From assembly GCA_018436785.1 (NCBI GenBank), contig JAHDKR010000131.1, positions 1 through 58,711 of the forward strand: DNA of 58,711 nt, in the 5' to 3' direction. This document shows, in pieces, positions 24,743-33,026 of the stretch (the stretch's first letter is position 1; every line of letters starts with the position of its first letter). A program made the translations under genes and the position numbers. Below the pieces are notes generated by a model. The model did no database searches and had not been told where the DNA came from. It saw nothing but the letters and a program-made list of their open reading frames with translations. This DNA comes from Synergistaceae bacterium (GTDB taxonomy: Bacteria; Synergistota; Synergistia; Synergistales; Aminobacteriaceae).

Positions 24743-26047
24743 CTACTGGGCATCTGCATTCTCCCGAAGCAGCATCTCCTGCAACAAAGGGATATCCACA
24801 AAAACCGGATCCCCGTCGTCAATCAGGGGCAGTCCCCCGGCTATCCGCCCCCACGCGTTCAGCAGCTCGAAGGAGGGTTCCGGCGCAATGGAAAGGGCGT
24901 CGCAGACCGCCAGAACATCCGCTCTCGGCCAGAGCATTTTCGTCGCCAGGCGGGCCATAAATTCGCTGTGGATATCGTCCAGAGACTCGAGAGGATCGAC
25001 GCCGTCGGCCTCGAACACCTGTCCTTTAAATTCAAGAGTGTCATCGGTCTCCATCGCCTTTATGCACTCTTCGGCAAGGAGGTCGAGTTTCTTTATAGGC
25101 GTTGCAAGAAGAAAGGGATCCGGTAGAGAAGGAACTGTGAGCTTGACACCGTTTCCCAGCGAAGGGTTCGCTCCTTTATAGATAAGGTTCAAGGGCGAAC
25201 GGTTCTTATGGATAAGGATGCCTTCGCCGAACTTTTCCTTGTATCCTGCGAGGAAAAGATGTTCGAACTTCTCCGGTTCGCGGCGCGAAAGCGTCCCCGG
25301 AATATGATCAGGATGCAGAAAGAGCCATTGAAGCGCCACTTCGCCGGGAATCGGTTGATCCCGCGAAACGTAGAGCGAGATGATGGAGTTGAACGCCTCG
25401 GCGCAGAACCGATCGGTGAAGTCGACCCATTCGGGAATTTCCGCATAATCCCCTTTGAGGACCCATTCGGTTGCAAGGAGGTTTTTGCAGTATCCCCGGA
25501 ATGAACGGTGCTCGCCGTAGACATGCAGCAGACGCCGCACTTCCAGGACAAGCTCGTTGAGTTCTTGGTGAGAGACGTACCCTCTCGGTCCGTCCACAAA
25601 GAGCCGCCGTTCGATACCGTAGAAGAAGAGAAAGGGCCATGCGGGGTCCGCCCGGCCGAATCGCCCTTCTGCGAGCCAGCGCAGAAAGGCCCCGCGCTGC
25701 TCGGGGCTCATCGTCTCGTAACGGGGCTGTATCTGCTGTACCGGTAACGAGGGGGTACCCTCAGGAGCAACGTCAAGTTCCGGATTGATGAGACACCCTT
25801 CGTTCGCGCCGGTAAAATCCCGCATTCTTTCACCGACATACACCATTCCATCATCAATCGAATACCCTCTGCAAATGAAAGACTGTCCTGGCTCGATCCA
25901 CTGGGAAGAGGCATTCTTCGAACCGCTTCTGTAGTTTTCCGCGTCTCCCGGAATGACCAGAATTTCGTCGCGCTTCGGAGCTCCAAAGTAGGATTTGATA
26001 AAGCGAACCAGAAGTGCGGCGATCACAAGAAAGACAATAAACTCCAC
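24743..26047 (-). CDS. Membrane-anchored TerB_N-domain protein
   Basis: 434 residues. A short N-terminal membrane helix (1-18) is followed by a stretch matching the TerB_N domain, with MSPEQRGAFLRWLAEGR, FLFFYGIERRLF and a helical RDQPIPGEVALQWLF segment. Typical relatives continue into TerB and TerB_C domains, which I do not see here: the C-terminal 150 residues are of unknown type and the protein is shorter than usual. TerB_N proteins are linked to stress and phage-response islands, but no other ter genes are nearby. Function is unknown. Confidence 0.65.
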   Translation of the reverse strand: MEFIVFLVIAALLVRFIKSYFGAPKRDEILVIPGDAENYRSGSKNASSQWIEPGQSFICRGYSIDDGMVYVGERMRDFTGANEGCLINPELDVAPEGTPSLPVQQIQPRYETMSPEQRGAFLRWLAEGRFGRADPAWPFLFFYGIERRLFVDGPRGYVSHQELNELVLEVRRLLHVYGEHRSFRGYCKNLLATEWVLKGDYAEIPEWVDFTDRFCAEAFNSIISLYVSRDQPIPGEVALQWLFLHPDHIPGTLSRREPEKFEHLFLAGYKEKFGEGILIHKNRSPLNLIYKGANPSLGNGVKLTVPSLPDPFLLATPIKKLDLLAEECIKAMETDDTLEFKGQVFEADGVDPLESLDDIHSEFMARLATKMLWPRADVLAVCDALSIAPEPSFELLNAWGRIAGGLPLIDDGDPVFVDIPLLQEMLLRENADAQ

Positions 26048-26155
26048 GTTTTTCCCTCTTTTCAGCAGGGCTTCAAAGCAACAGGCCCTTCACTAGATTT
26101 CCGCGGATTCCTTCGCGGCCGGCGCCTCTCCGAATCGTCACGCTCTCGGAGGGAA

Positions 26156-27190
26156 TCACTCATTCCTCTCAAGAAAACTCCGCATTTCGGGGGAGAGAAA
26201 GGAGCGCAGCAGCGCCGTAATCTGTTTTTCCTTCTTCTGCCAGCGTATTCCGAGCCAGATGACAAAAAAACCGGCAAACGAAAGAACGAACGGAAAGACT
26301 GCGCTGTCGCTGAACACTCTCCATGTTAAATGACCAATATACCCGGCGGCCCCAAACCCGCCGAAGACGGCAAAGGCTCTTCGTGAGAGAAGGGCTCCTA
26401 CGGCAATCAGAAAAATGTTGATGCAGAAGTAGACAAACTTCCCTAGTTCGCTGTCCGAGTCCATCAGAGAGAGCCCGCCCCAGAAAGCGGCGAGGCCGCA
26501 CAGATAGAGCCAAAACGCATAATCCTTTCGCGAACGCGTACGGAAATCGACAAATATCGCAAAACAGAGCACTGCGAGGCCAAACCAGAGCGAAACCGTC
26601 CGTCGCAGTTCCCAAGTAAGATCCTCATTCTTGAAAAGGAAGGGCGCCAGGTCCATGCTCATGTACCAGAGGGTCAGCGCAACCGGCATGAGCATGAAGG
26701 GAAGCTTCCAGCGCCATAAAAGTCCCACCGCGACCGCAAGAGTTGCCAATTCCATGGACAGCCAGCGCCAGTCGATGTACACGTGGTACTCCCTGTATAT
26801 TCTGTTCCCCTCCCAATACCCCAGCGCGTTCTGAAGGCCGTACACCGCAAGCGGCACCATCACCGCCACAAATGCACCGAGAATACCCGCGGGAATGGAG
26901 AGGCCGGGTTTTTTCATGAAATACGCCAGAAAGAAGAGACCTACAAGCGCATAGGCAAGTGAGATAGCAAAGATGCCCCATCCTCCGAAAAGCTCCCAAC
27001 CCCGATTCATGAAGAGCGTCATCGCACCGATCGCAATCAGTCCGCCAAGATAGTAGAGAATATGCGCCATGCGAAAAGAGGGGACTTCTCGCATCTCTTC
27101 GGAAAGAAAATCCCATAGGGAATCCGCCTGTTCTTCGGAGAGAATCCCTTTTTTCGCTGCACTTCTCAAATCATCTCTGCCGATAATCAT
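26156..27190 (-). CDS. DUF2157-family multi-pass membrane protein
   Basis: 344 residues. A soluble N-terminal helix-rich region (GILSEEQADSLWDFL, 'short linker plus DUF2157' style) is followed by roughly nine or ten membrane helices, with ILYYLGGLIAIGAMTLFMNRGW at the first. Such proteins are common in bacteria and lack an assigned role. ATG 27190 begins the conserved region. It is divergent from the FKBP gene and separated from the TerB_N gene by 108 bases without a terminator, so those two may be co-transcribed. Confidence 0.75.
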   Translation of the reverse strand: MIIGRDDLRSAAKKGILSEEQADSLWDFLSEEMREVPSFRMAHILYYLGGLIAIGAMTLFMNRGWELFGGWGIFAISLAYALVGLFFLAYFMKKPGLSIPAGILGAFVAVMVPLAVYGLQNALGYWEGNRIYREYHVYIDWRWLSMELATLAVAVGLLWRWKLPFMLMPVALTLWYMSMDLAPFLFKNEDLTWELRRTVSLWFGLAVLCFAIFVDFRTRSRKDYAFWLYLCGLAAFWGGLSLMDSDSELGKFVYFCINIFLIAVGALLSRRAFAVFGGFGAAGYIGHLTWRVFSDSAVFPFVLSFAGFFVIWLGIRWQKKEKQITALLRSFLSPEMRSFLERNE

Positions 27191-27297
27191 CTCTCACTCA
27201 CCTCCCGGGAAAGATTTGCCGTCATATTCGTATTCTACCTCATAATCGGACGCTTTCCAGAGCTTCTTCAAAATACTTCGACGGTAGATTTTTTCCT

Positions 27298-27376
27298 CCG
27301 GATGAAATAGACTGGTTGAAGAGAGCGCATCGGGGTTCTTTCATCCGGGAAATGCGCACTTCCGGTTCGGACCGGA
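27298..27376 (+). promoter_or_regulatory. Structured 5' leader of the FKBP gene
   Basis: CCGGATGAAA (27298-27307) pairs perfectly with TTTCATCCGG (27339-27348). A second hairpin, TCCGGT/ACCGGA (27361-27376), ends just before the ribosome-binding site GAAAGGAG. The structures are seen. Whether they regulate or merely stabilise the mRNA is unknown, and no riboswitch class is recognised. Confidence 0.4.
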
Positions 27377-27390
27377 GAAAGGAGCAACGA

Positions 27391-27816
27391 ATGATTGCGA
27401 AGAAAGGTTCAAAAGTGAAAGTCCACTATACGGGCACTCTGAAAAACGGGGATGTCTTCGACTCCTCAGAAGGACGATCCCCTTTGGAGTTCACCGTTGG
27501 CGCCGGACAGATGATCCCCGGGTTTGACAAGGGGGTTGAAGGGATGACCGCAGGAGAGAAAAAGACCATCACACTCCCCCCCAAAGAAGCCTACGGGGAG
27601 AAGAGAGACGACATGCTCTTCAGAGTCTCGCGCGACGTCCTCCCGGAAGGATACACGCCCTCCATCGGCGATCCTCTCAGAGTAGCGACAGACGACGGCG
27701 GCGTACTCAACGTCTTTATCGCCGAGATGGACGAGGATGGAATCACTCTCGACGGGAATCACCGCCTTGCCGGCGAAGAACTCACATTTGAAGTAACAAT
27801 GGTAGAAATAGCCTGA
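27391..27816 (+). CDS. FKBP-type peptidyl-prolyl isomerase (SlyD-like)
   Basis: 141 residues, cytosolic. KVHYTGTLKNGDVFDSS, FTVGAGQMIPGFDKGVEGM and LPPKEAYGE are FKBP core motifs. The insert after YGE (about residues 70-120) is the IF chaperone domain of the SlyD group. It lacks the His-rich metal-binding tail of E. coli SlyD. It catalyses Xaa-Pro isomerisation and may hold nascent chains. ATG 27391 follows GAAAGGAG. A terminator follows, so it is monocistronic. Confidence 0.88.
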   Translation: MIAKKGSKVKVHYTGTLKNGDVFDSSEGRSPLEFTVGAGQMIPGFDKGVEGMTAGEKKTITLPPKEAYGEKRDDMLFRVSRDVLPEGYTPSIGDPLRVATDDGGVLNVFIAEMDEDGITLDGNHRLAGEELTFEVTMVEIA

Positions 27817-27831
27817 GCAACGCCACCAAAT

Positions 27832-27880
27832 AAAAGAGGAGGCCGCAGCGAGGAGACACGCCGCGCCTCCTCTTTTATTT
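27832..27880 (+). terminator. Terminator of the FKBP gene
   Basis: AAAAGAGGAGGC (27832-27843) pairs with GCCTCCTCTTTT (27865-27876) around a GC-rich loop; the A/T ends of the stem make it bidirectional. Confidence 0.85.
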
Positions 27881-27913
27881 CCCGGGAAATACAACTGAAA
27901 GGAGAGATCAACT

Positions 27914-29311
27914 ATGCCCTTTCAATTTTCTGAACCATTTTCACGAAGAACACATCTGCTTCAAAACGGAAGTCAAGGCAAAGGTCCTGTTCTCTATTGG
28001 ATGAGCCGCGAGCAGCGCGCAGAAGACAGCTGGCCTCTCCTCGCCGCGGCGCACGCGGCTGCCTCGCTTGACCGCCCTCTCATCTGCCTTTTCTGTTTCG
28101 CTCCTTCCTTCGCCCACGCTCAGAAGCGACACTATGCCTTCCTTATACAAGGTCTAAAAGAAACATCCCGACAACTACGCAAATATAACACGCAAATGAA
28201 AATACTATACGGAGAACCAGGCCCTACTGTCGCTGCACTCACGGCGACGCTCGATGCAGCGCTTGTATTCATCGATTTCGACCCGTTCCCGGAGAAGCAG
28301 CCGTGGAGAAAGGAATTCCTCGACAGAGTTTCGACAACGGTCTACGAGGTCGACGGGCACAACATAATCCCGGCGTGGATCGTATCGCCGAAGAAGGAGT
28401 ACAGCGCCGCGACATTTCGCAGAAAAGTACACCCTCTGCTTGATTCCTATCTCGAAGAGTACCCTCTGTTTCCGGAACTCCCTCCGCGAGAGAGTATAGA
28501 AACGCCGCTTTTTCTCTCTCTTGAAGATGCTGCCGCCCGAGTCGCAACAGAAACCGCAGAAGCGCCCCTTTCGCCTTACTCGCCCGGCTCTTCCGCTGCC
28601 CGCGCTGCCATGCGCCGGTTCTTTTCAGAAAGATTGAATGACTACGACACTCGAAGAAACAATCCGGCGCTTTCTGCCCTCTCCGATCTTTCGCCGTGGC
28701 TCCACTTCGGCCAGCTCTCCCCGCAAAGAGTCGCACTGGAGGCGCTGAAAACACCCCAATCCCCCGCGAGGGAAGCCTTTCTCGAAGAACTCATAGTCCG
28801 TCGAGAGCTGGCAGATAATTTCTGTTTTTATGAGCCAATGGCCGGAACCTACGATGGACTCCCTGAATGGGGCCGGAAAACGCTCGCGCTTCATGCGGGC
28901 GACCGGAGACCTCGTCTTTACACAATGGCGGAGCTTGAAGAAGCCCGAACCGGCGATCCTCTCTGGAACGCTGCGCAAAAAGAGATGGTCTGGAAGGGAA
29001 AGATGCACGGGTGGGCGAGAATGTACTGGGCGAAGAAAATCCTCGAATGGACGGAGACCCCGGAAGAGGCCTTTGAACGTGTGCTCATTCTCAACGACCG
29101 GTACGAGCTTGACGGACGCGACCCCAGCGGCGTCGTAGGCGTTTCATGGGCAATCGGCGGTCTTCACGACAGACCTTGGGCTGAACGCTCTGTTTTCGGG
29201 ATGGTACGCTATATGAACGACAAGGGAGCGGCGAGAAAGTTTCGTGTAGCCGACTATATCGAGAGCGTCAACGCGTTTATATCGAACCGAACGGGAGAGA
29301 ATCTCAGCTAA
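27914..29311 (+). CDS. phr: Deoxyribodipyrimidine photolyase, class II
   Basis: 465 residues. Light-driven repair of cyclobutane pyrimidine dimers with FAD. Class II signatures are clear: VLYWMSREQRAEDSWPLL in the antenna-binding half, SPWLHFGQLSPQRV, ELIVRRELADNFCFY, KMHGWARMYWAKKILEW, and LNDRYELDGRDPSGVVG near the FAD pocket. Presence in an apparent anaerobe suggests sunlit exposure or transfer; class II enzymes are common in methanogens and scattered bacteria. ATG 27914 follows a GAAAGGAGAG site. Flanked by a terminator upstream and a hairpin downstream. Confidence 0.93.
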   Translation: MPFQFSEPFSRRTHLLQNGSQGKGPVLYWMSREQRAEDSWPLLAAAHAAASLDRPLICLFCFAPSFAHAQKRHYAFLIQGLKETSRQLRKYNTQMKILYGEPGPTVAALTATLDAALVFIDFDPFPEKQPWRKEFLDRVSTTVYEVDGHNIIPAWIVSPKKEYSAATFRRKVHPLLDSYLEEYPLFPELPPRESIETPLFLSLEDAAARVATETAEAPLSPYSPGSSAARAAMRRFFSERLNDYDTRRNNPALSALSDLSPWLHFGQLSPQRVALEALKTPQSPAREAFLEELIVRRELADNFCFYEPMAGTYDGLPEWGRKTLALHAGDRRPRLYTMAELEEARTGDPLWNAAQKEMVWKGKMHGWARMYWAKKILEWTETPEEAFERVLILNDRYELDGRDPSGVVGVSWAIGGLHDRPWAERSVFGMVRYMNDKGAARKFRVADYIESVNAFISNRTGENLS

Positions 29312-29530
29312 GATCAGTATTAGTCAACGTCTATGAACACTACTTTGTTTAAAATTCTGCTCATCGGAAGCATGTAGATCGTGATATTGGAGACACGCTC
29401 CTCTTTCTGCAACGAAGATGAGGGCGCCCCCCCCCATTTCAAACATAACACAATGCCGCCGGAGAAAGGCCTGAGTCCTCTCAACTGGCGGCATTGTCAT
29501 TCGTTCATTGAACACCGGGATTCCGGTCTG
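29312..29530. other. Convergent intergenic region with hairpin and C9 tract
   Basis: Between photolyase (+) and bioY (-). An 11-bp perfect stem, ACAATGCCGCC (29450-29460) with GGCGGCATTGT (29487-29497), probably ends transcripts from both sides although the flanking T runs are poor. A run of nine C lies at 29427-29435. No gene seen. Confidence 0.5.
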
Positions 29531-30121
29531 TTACGGCTTGTATCGTGTAAGCCTCCCGTGCAGAGGCGCTCTCCGCAACTCTGCACCGCTTGTACCAAGA
29601 AGCGGACGTATTTTCAAAGCAAACAGCGCGGCCACTCCCCCCTTGAGAAGATCAGGGAGTAAGAAGGGCAGAACACCGATCTTCACAACCTGGTACACAC
29701 CGATGCTCTTTCCGGCCAAAAACTTCAGGTTGAGATAGAGCACTGAAGCGCCAAGCAAATAAATAAACGCTATCCCCGCACATGAGGCAACAACGAAACG
29801 GATCGCGTTCGCTCCTTCCTTGGAAGAGATCCGGCCAACGATCCATGCGGCCGCAGGATATGAGAGAAGGTAGCCAAACGTCGGAGAAAAGACCGTTCCA
29901 ATCCCTCCCCCGCCGCTGAAAACCGGTAGTCCCGCAAGTCCGATAAACAGGTAGATGACCTGTGATAGCATGCCGTATTTCGGTCCCAGCGTAAAACCGG
30001 CGAGAAGCACCATTAATACCTGAAGCGTCAGCGGAACCAGAGGGAAAGGAATACGAAGAAACGTTCCAACAACTGTAAGGCCGGCGAAAAAACCGGCAAG
30101 AATCCACCCTTTGTATCTCAT
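29531..30121 (-). CDS. bioY: Biotin transporter BioY (S component)
   Basis: 196-residue integral membrane protein with six helices. LTLQVLMVLLAGFTLGPKYG and the YLFIGLAGLPVFSGGGGIG segment are BioY signatures. The SP(T)FGYLLSYP motif follows. BioY binds biotin and imports it alone or with the ECF AT module (EcfA/EcfT), which is not in this window. ATG 30121 is preceded by GAGGGGG. A promoter with an overlapping inverted-repeat operator lies just upstream, consistent with biotin-responsive repression by BirA. Confidence 0.9.
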   Translation of the reverse strand: MRYKGWILAGFFAGLTVVGTFLRIPFPLVPLTLQVLMVLLAGFTLGPKYGMLSQVIYLFIGLAGLPVFSGGGGIGTVFSPTFGYLLSYPAAAWIVGRISSKEGANAIRFVVASCAGIAFIYLLGASVLYLNLKFLAGKSIGVYQVVKIGVLPFLLPDLLKGGVAALFALKIRPLLGTSGAELRRAPLHGRLTRYKP

Positions 30122-30134
30122 CGAGCACCCCCTC

Positions 30135-30180
30135 AGCTATGTCACCCGGATATTTTAGTGGTTGACATAGCTTTTTGCAA
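30135..30180 (-). promoter_or_regulatory. bioY promoter with overlapping biotin-type operator
   Basis: Minus-strand promoter: TTGCAA (30180-30175), a 17-base spacer, TAAAAT (30157-30152). Superimposed is a perfect 10-base inverted repeat, AGCTATGTCA and TGACATAGCT (30172-30163 and 30144-30135), with an 18-base spacer that contains the -10. Inner bases TGTCAACC and GGGTGACA resemble BirA half-sites, though the spacing (12) is shorter than the 14-15 usual for BirA. Repression by blocking the -10 is inferred. Confidence 0.65.
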
Positions 30181-31612
30181 CGTATTTCCGCCTCCTCGTC
30201 TGCTTCTCTCTTAAAGGAAGCCATATTCCGTTGTCAGCGAACAGGCGAAGTATATGTTCTCTGGGAAAAATCTTTCACGTTCCTGTAAACAGTCTCTCTG
30301 ATTTCTAGTCTTCGCGAGAAAGAAACACCATAATTGCGTATGAAGAAGCTGATCTATACTGACCTACACCCTCCAAATAGGTCTCTTTGTATCGAAAGGA
30401 TGTTCCAACAGTTGACAACGTTCACCCTCACCAGTCTGAAGGCACACTTCCGGAATAGCGTACAACCGCTAATTTGCAGCGCATGCAATCACCTGTAACA
30501 ATTCACAAAGTCTCCAACTACAAAGAGGCCCCCAACGTGCCTCTCAAAGCAGCGCACTATAACAAAGATACAGAGCATTTTCCGCGATGTCTTGGGTACA
30601 GCCGATCCCGGCCGCGCATGCAATTGATACAATCGGCCGCATGAAAGGATAAATGGGTTTTCGGACTCTTTTGTCTTTCGAACCACACATTGAATGCTAT
30701 TTAGCGTGCAGAATGTCACTTCAATAGAGGATCCACGTGACAGGAAGAAAGAAGCCAAATGGACGTGTACAAGAATTCCACCACTACTTCTCAATACGAT
30801 GAGTAAGGAACAGAGATGCACGCATTTCGACCAGACACGAAATGTGGACGTGTGGCGCGTTAATCAGACTGTCTCATTGACTCATAACATCATCAACCAG
30901 AAAGAGAAGAAACAAAGATTCTTTCCAAGAGATCCACTTTGGTTCTATCAGAACTGTTTCATTCAACAAGAAGAGTTTCGGAAGGGAAGAAAGCAGGAAA
31001 TTTCGATGAAAAGAACGAAAGAATTTTGGCTCTTAATCAAAACAAATACGACGATACACTTAGGACATCCGGAAGAAGACACACGAAAGTGCCATTATGA
31101 TTGAATTATGTTTAGTGGTGAGCTCGAGTATCGAAGGCAAAGGGAACAACTAAAGAAATCTACTTTTTACGAGTTCGAGGAAGGAGTTTGTTTTTCCGTG
31201 ATTCCATTCCAGGTATGGACTACAATTCCTGGAACTCATTCTTAAATGAAAACGGTTCTCTTGAGACTCTTTGCTGAGTCTCAATACGAAAAGGAGAAAG
31301 CGTTGATAACCGGAGCTGCTGTCAGATGGTCACTTTTCGGCTGTCGTTCGCTCAAAAAGTGATCAATCTTAGTGTACCAAAACCAAGCGATATATGAAAA
31401 AGACTCATGTGTTGTAGAAAGTTACTCTCCAGAGAATTCGCGGCGAAAAATGTGATTCTTCAACAAAGGAAACCCAGAATACTGTCGAGTCAGACTCGTA
31501 GGAACTCGTTCCAATCGAGCTCGATGAAGAAAGAAGACCGTTGAATCAGATCTTCTCAAAGATTGAAAGGGTGGCAAAAAAAACGGAACGGCGCCCGGAA
31601 GAATGAAGAAGT
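30181..31612. other. Gene-poor, AT-richer region with several hairpins
   Basis: About 1.4 kb without a convincing gene, between bioY and yigZ. Base composition is visibly lower in G+C than the flanks. The longest frame (30694-31104, +, 136 codons) has no ribosome-binding site, unusual Arg codon use and no recognisable domain. Perfect hairpins: GACCTA/TAGGTC (30361-30383), AGAGGC/GCCTCT (30524-30544), TTCCAGG/CCTGGAA (31207-31234), TTGAGACTC/GAGTCTCAA (31261-31284) and TCACTTTT/AAAAGTGA (31330-31362). It could hold structured RNA or decayed sequence. No tRNA, tmRNA, SRP or RNase P signature seen. Confidence 0.5.
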
Positions 31613-32233
31613 CTACTGAACACCGTTCCATGAATGTATTCTGCTCATGTTCAAGAGCTCATCAAGCGCGCTTTCAAAATCCTTTCCGGAGGAACGAGGC
31701 AGCGAGCAAAGAATACTGACACGCTCTCCGTAGTCGAAGAGAACATCTTTCTCGACTGCGCCAAGTGAAAATAACAGCCGGTGCAATGTTTTTACCATAT
31801 CGTACGGAGCAACTATCTGGTACTGACTCTTTATCGTACATTCCGCCATACCGGAGGCATTCAGCGCATTCGTCGCAGTGGAGCCGTACGCTTCGATTAA
31901 ACCGCGAACACCAAGCTTTATGCCTCCGAAATATCGAGTGACTACAATAAGAGCATTTGTCAGATCAAGTCGTGAAATTGCTCCAAGGATCGGTTTCCCC
32001 GCTGTCCCTGCGGGTTCGCCGTCATCGGAAAAATACTCTCTATATGACTCCTCGCCGATCCTGTATGCCCAGCAATTATGCGTTGCCTGCTTATGCAGAT
32101 CGCACACCTCCTTGAGCTTCATCCGAACTTCTTCCTCGGATCTGCAAATACGGACATGGCCCAAGAATCTGGATTTGTTGATTTTTACTTCTACCGTAGT
32201 TTCCGAAGCTGGTTCTTTGTAATCAACCTGCAT
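31613..32233 (-). CDS. YigZ/IMPACT family protein
   Basis: 206 residues. The UPF0029 N-terminal half has KSRFLGHVR, THNCWAYRIG and SDDGEPAGTAGKPIL, then VVTRYFGGIKLGVRGLIEAYG, all diagnostic of IMPACT/YigZ. The C-terminal half is the DUF1949 ferredoxin-like domain. Eukaryotic IMPACT acts on GCN2; the bacterial role is unclear, perhaps translation related. ATG 32233 overlaps the HIT gene stop (TGATG), so translation is probably coupled. Confidence 0.88.
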   Translation of the reverse strand: MQVDYKEPASETTVEVKINKSRFLGHVRICRSEEEVRMKLKEVCDLHKQATHNCWAYRIGEESYREYFSDDGEPAGTAGKPILGAISRLDLTNALIVVTRYFGGIKLGVRGLIEAYGSTATNALNASGMAECTIKSQYQIVAPYDMVKTLHRLLFSLGAVEKDVLFDYGERVSILCSLPRSSGKDFESALDELLNMSRIHSWNGVQ

Positions 32234-32712
32234 CAATCCCAAGCTTCCTTCATCTTTCTGTATGTTTCTGCCAGTTCCTCCGCGACTACTCGTACATCTG
32301 CAAATACAGGCATAAAATTCGTATCTCCGTTCCATCGAGGAACAATGTGAAGATGGAGATGACCGTCAAAACCAGCCCCCGCCACCTTTCCAAGATTCAC
32401 GCCAAGATTGAAACCCTGCGGGTTCATCGTCTTTCGGAGCACCACGATGCACTTTCCCGCAAGACGATGCATTTCGAGCAGTTCTTCGTCGGTCAACAAT
32501 TCATACTCGGCTGTATGCCTATAGGGGGCGACCATAAGGTGCCCCGGATTATATGGAAAAGCATTGAAAATAACAAAGCACGTCTCCCCTCTGAAAAGAA
32601 TCATTCGCGCCTCATCGTTATCCTCTTTTGGAAAATCACAAAAAATACACCCGCCTTGGTCCTTTGAAACAGCAATATACGCCATTCTCCACGGCGCAAA
32701 AATATTCTCCAC
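32233..32712 (-). CDS. HIT family hydrolase
   Basis: 159 residues. The histidine triad HLHLHIVPRW near residue 122 is the nucleotide hydrolase/transferase active site. FNAFPYNPGHLMVAPYRH is the upstream HIT motif, and CIFC near the N-terminus suggests a zinc pair. Likely substrates are dinucleoside polyphosphates such as Ap4A, as in related enzymes with WRMAYI starts. The open frame continues upstream through parS, but GTG 32712 is chosen: AGGGGG lies 7 bases before it and the protein then starts as family members do (xENIFAPWRMAYI). Confidence 0.87.
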   Translation of the reverse strand: MENIFAPWRMAYIAVSKDQGGCIFCDFPKEDNDEARMILFRGETCFVIFNAFPYNPGHLMVAPYRHTAEYELLTDEELLEMHRLAGKCIVVLRKTMNPQGFNLGVNLGKVAGAGFDGHLHLHIVPRWNGDTNFMPVFADVRVVAEELAETYRKMKEAWD

Positions 32713-32736
32713 AGCGCAACCCCCTTCAACACCCAA

Positions 32737-32752
32737 TGTTTCACGTGAAACA
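32737..32752. promoter_or_regulatory. parS: parS centromere site
   Basis: TGTTTCACGTGAAACA is a perfect match to the 16-base parS consensus. ParB loads here and spreads, directing origin segregation with ParA. It lies about 1.2 kb from the parB-parA genes and 4.3 kb from the DnaA-box cluster. It is the only exact copy I see in the window. Confidence 0.97.
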
Positions 32753-32807
32753 TATAAAGCAAACATTTACATTATATTGTTTGGTTTTTATACCCTACCG
32801 CTGTATT

Positions 32808-33026
32808 CTATTTGTTGATTTTATGAATTAATTCCCTTATGACGAAATACATTTGGTGTGTTCCGACTATTGCTCCAACCAGTATGAGTGCCGGGTGTGT
32901 CCAGGTAGGGTATCCGTTATCTACCAATCTTCTTCCCAAATAGTAACCGAGCAAAATATATCCTACCACGAGGAGTGCTGTGGATACTACCTTTCCGAAA
33001 AGGATCAGATCTGCGTAGTTTTTCAT
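32808..33026 (-). CDS. AtpZ/AtpI-like small membrane protein
   Basis: 72 residues with two membrane helices (about 8-31 and 45-65). The layout ALLVVGYILLGYYLGRRLVD ... THPALILVGAIVGTHQMYFV matches AtpZ-like proteins that accompany F-type ATP synthase in many bacteria. Its ATG overlaps the parB stop (ATGA). No atp genes are in the window; such genes next to parAB are seen in other Gram-positive and related lineages. Function inferred only from resemblance. Confidence 0.6.
   Translation of the reverse strand: MKNYADLILFGKVVSTALLVVGYILLGYYLGRRLVDNGYPTWTHPALILVGAIVGTHQMYFVIRELIHKINK

Noticed and set aside
29427..29435. C9 homopolymer as a phase-variation tract
   Set aside because: It lies between two convergent gene ends, not in a promoter or coding region, so length change would have little effect.
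30694..31104. 136-codon plus-strand ORF in the gene-poor region
   Set aside because: No ribosome-binding site, atypical codons and no recognisable domain. Described as part of the region and not as a gene.
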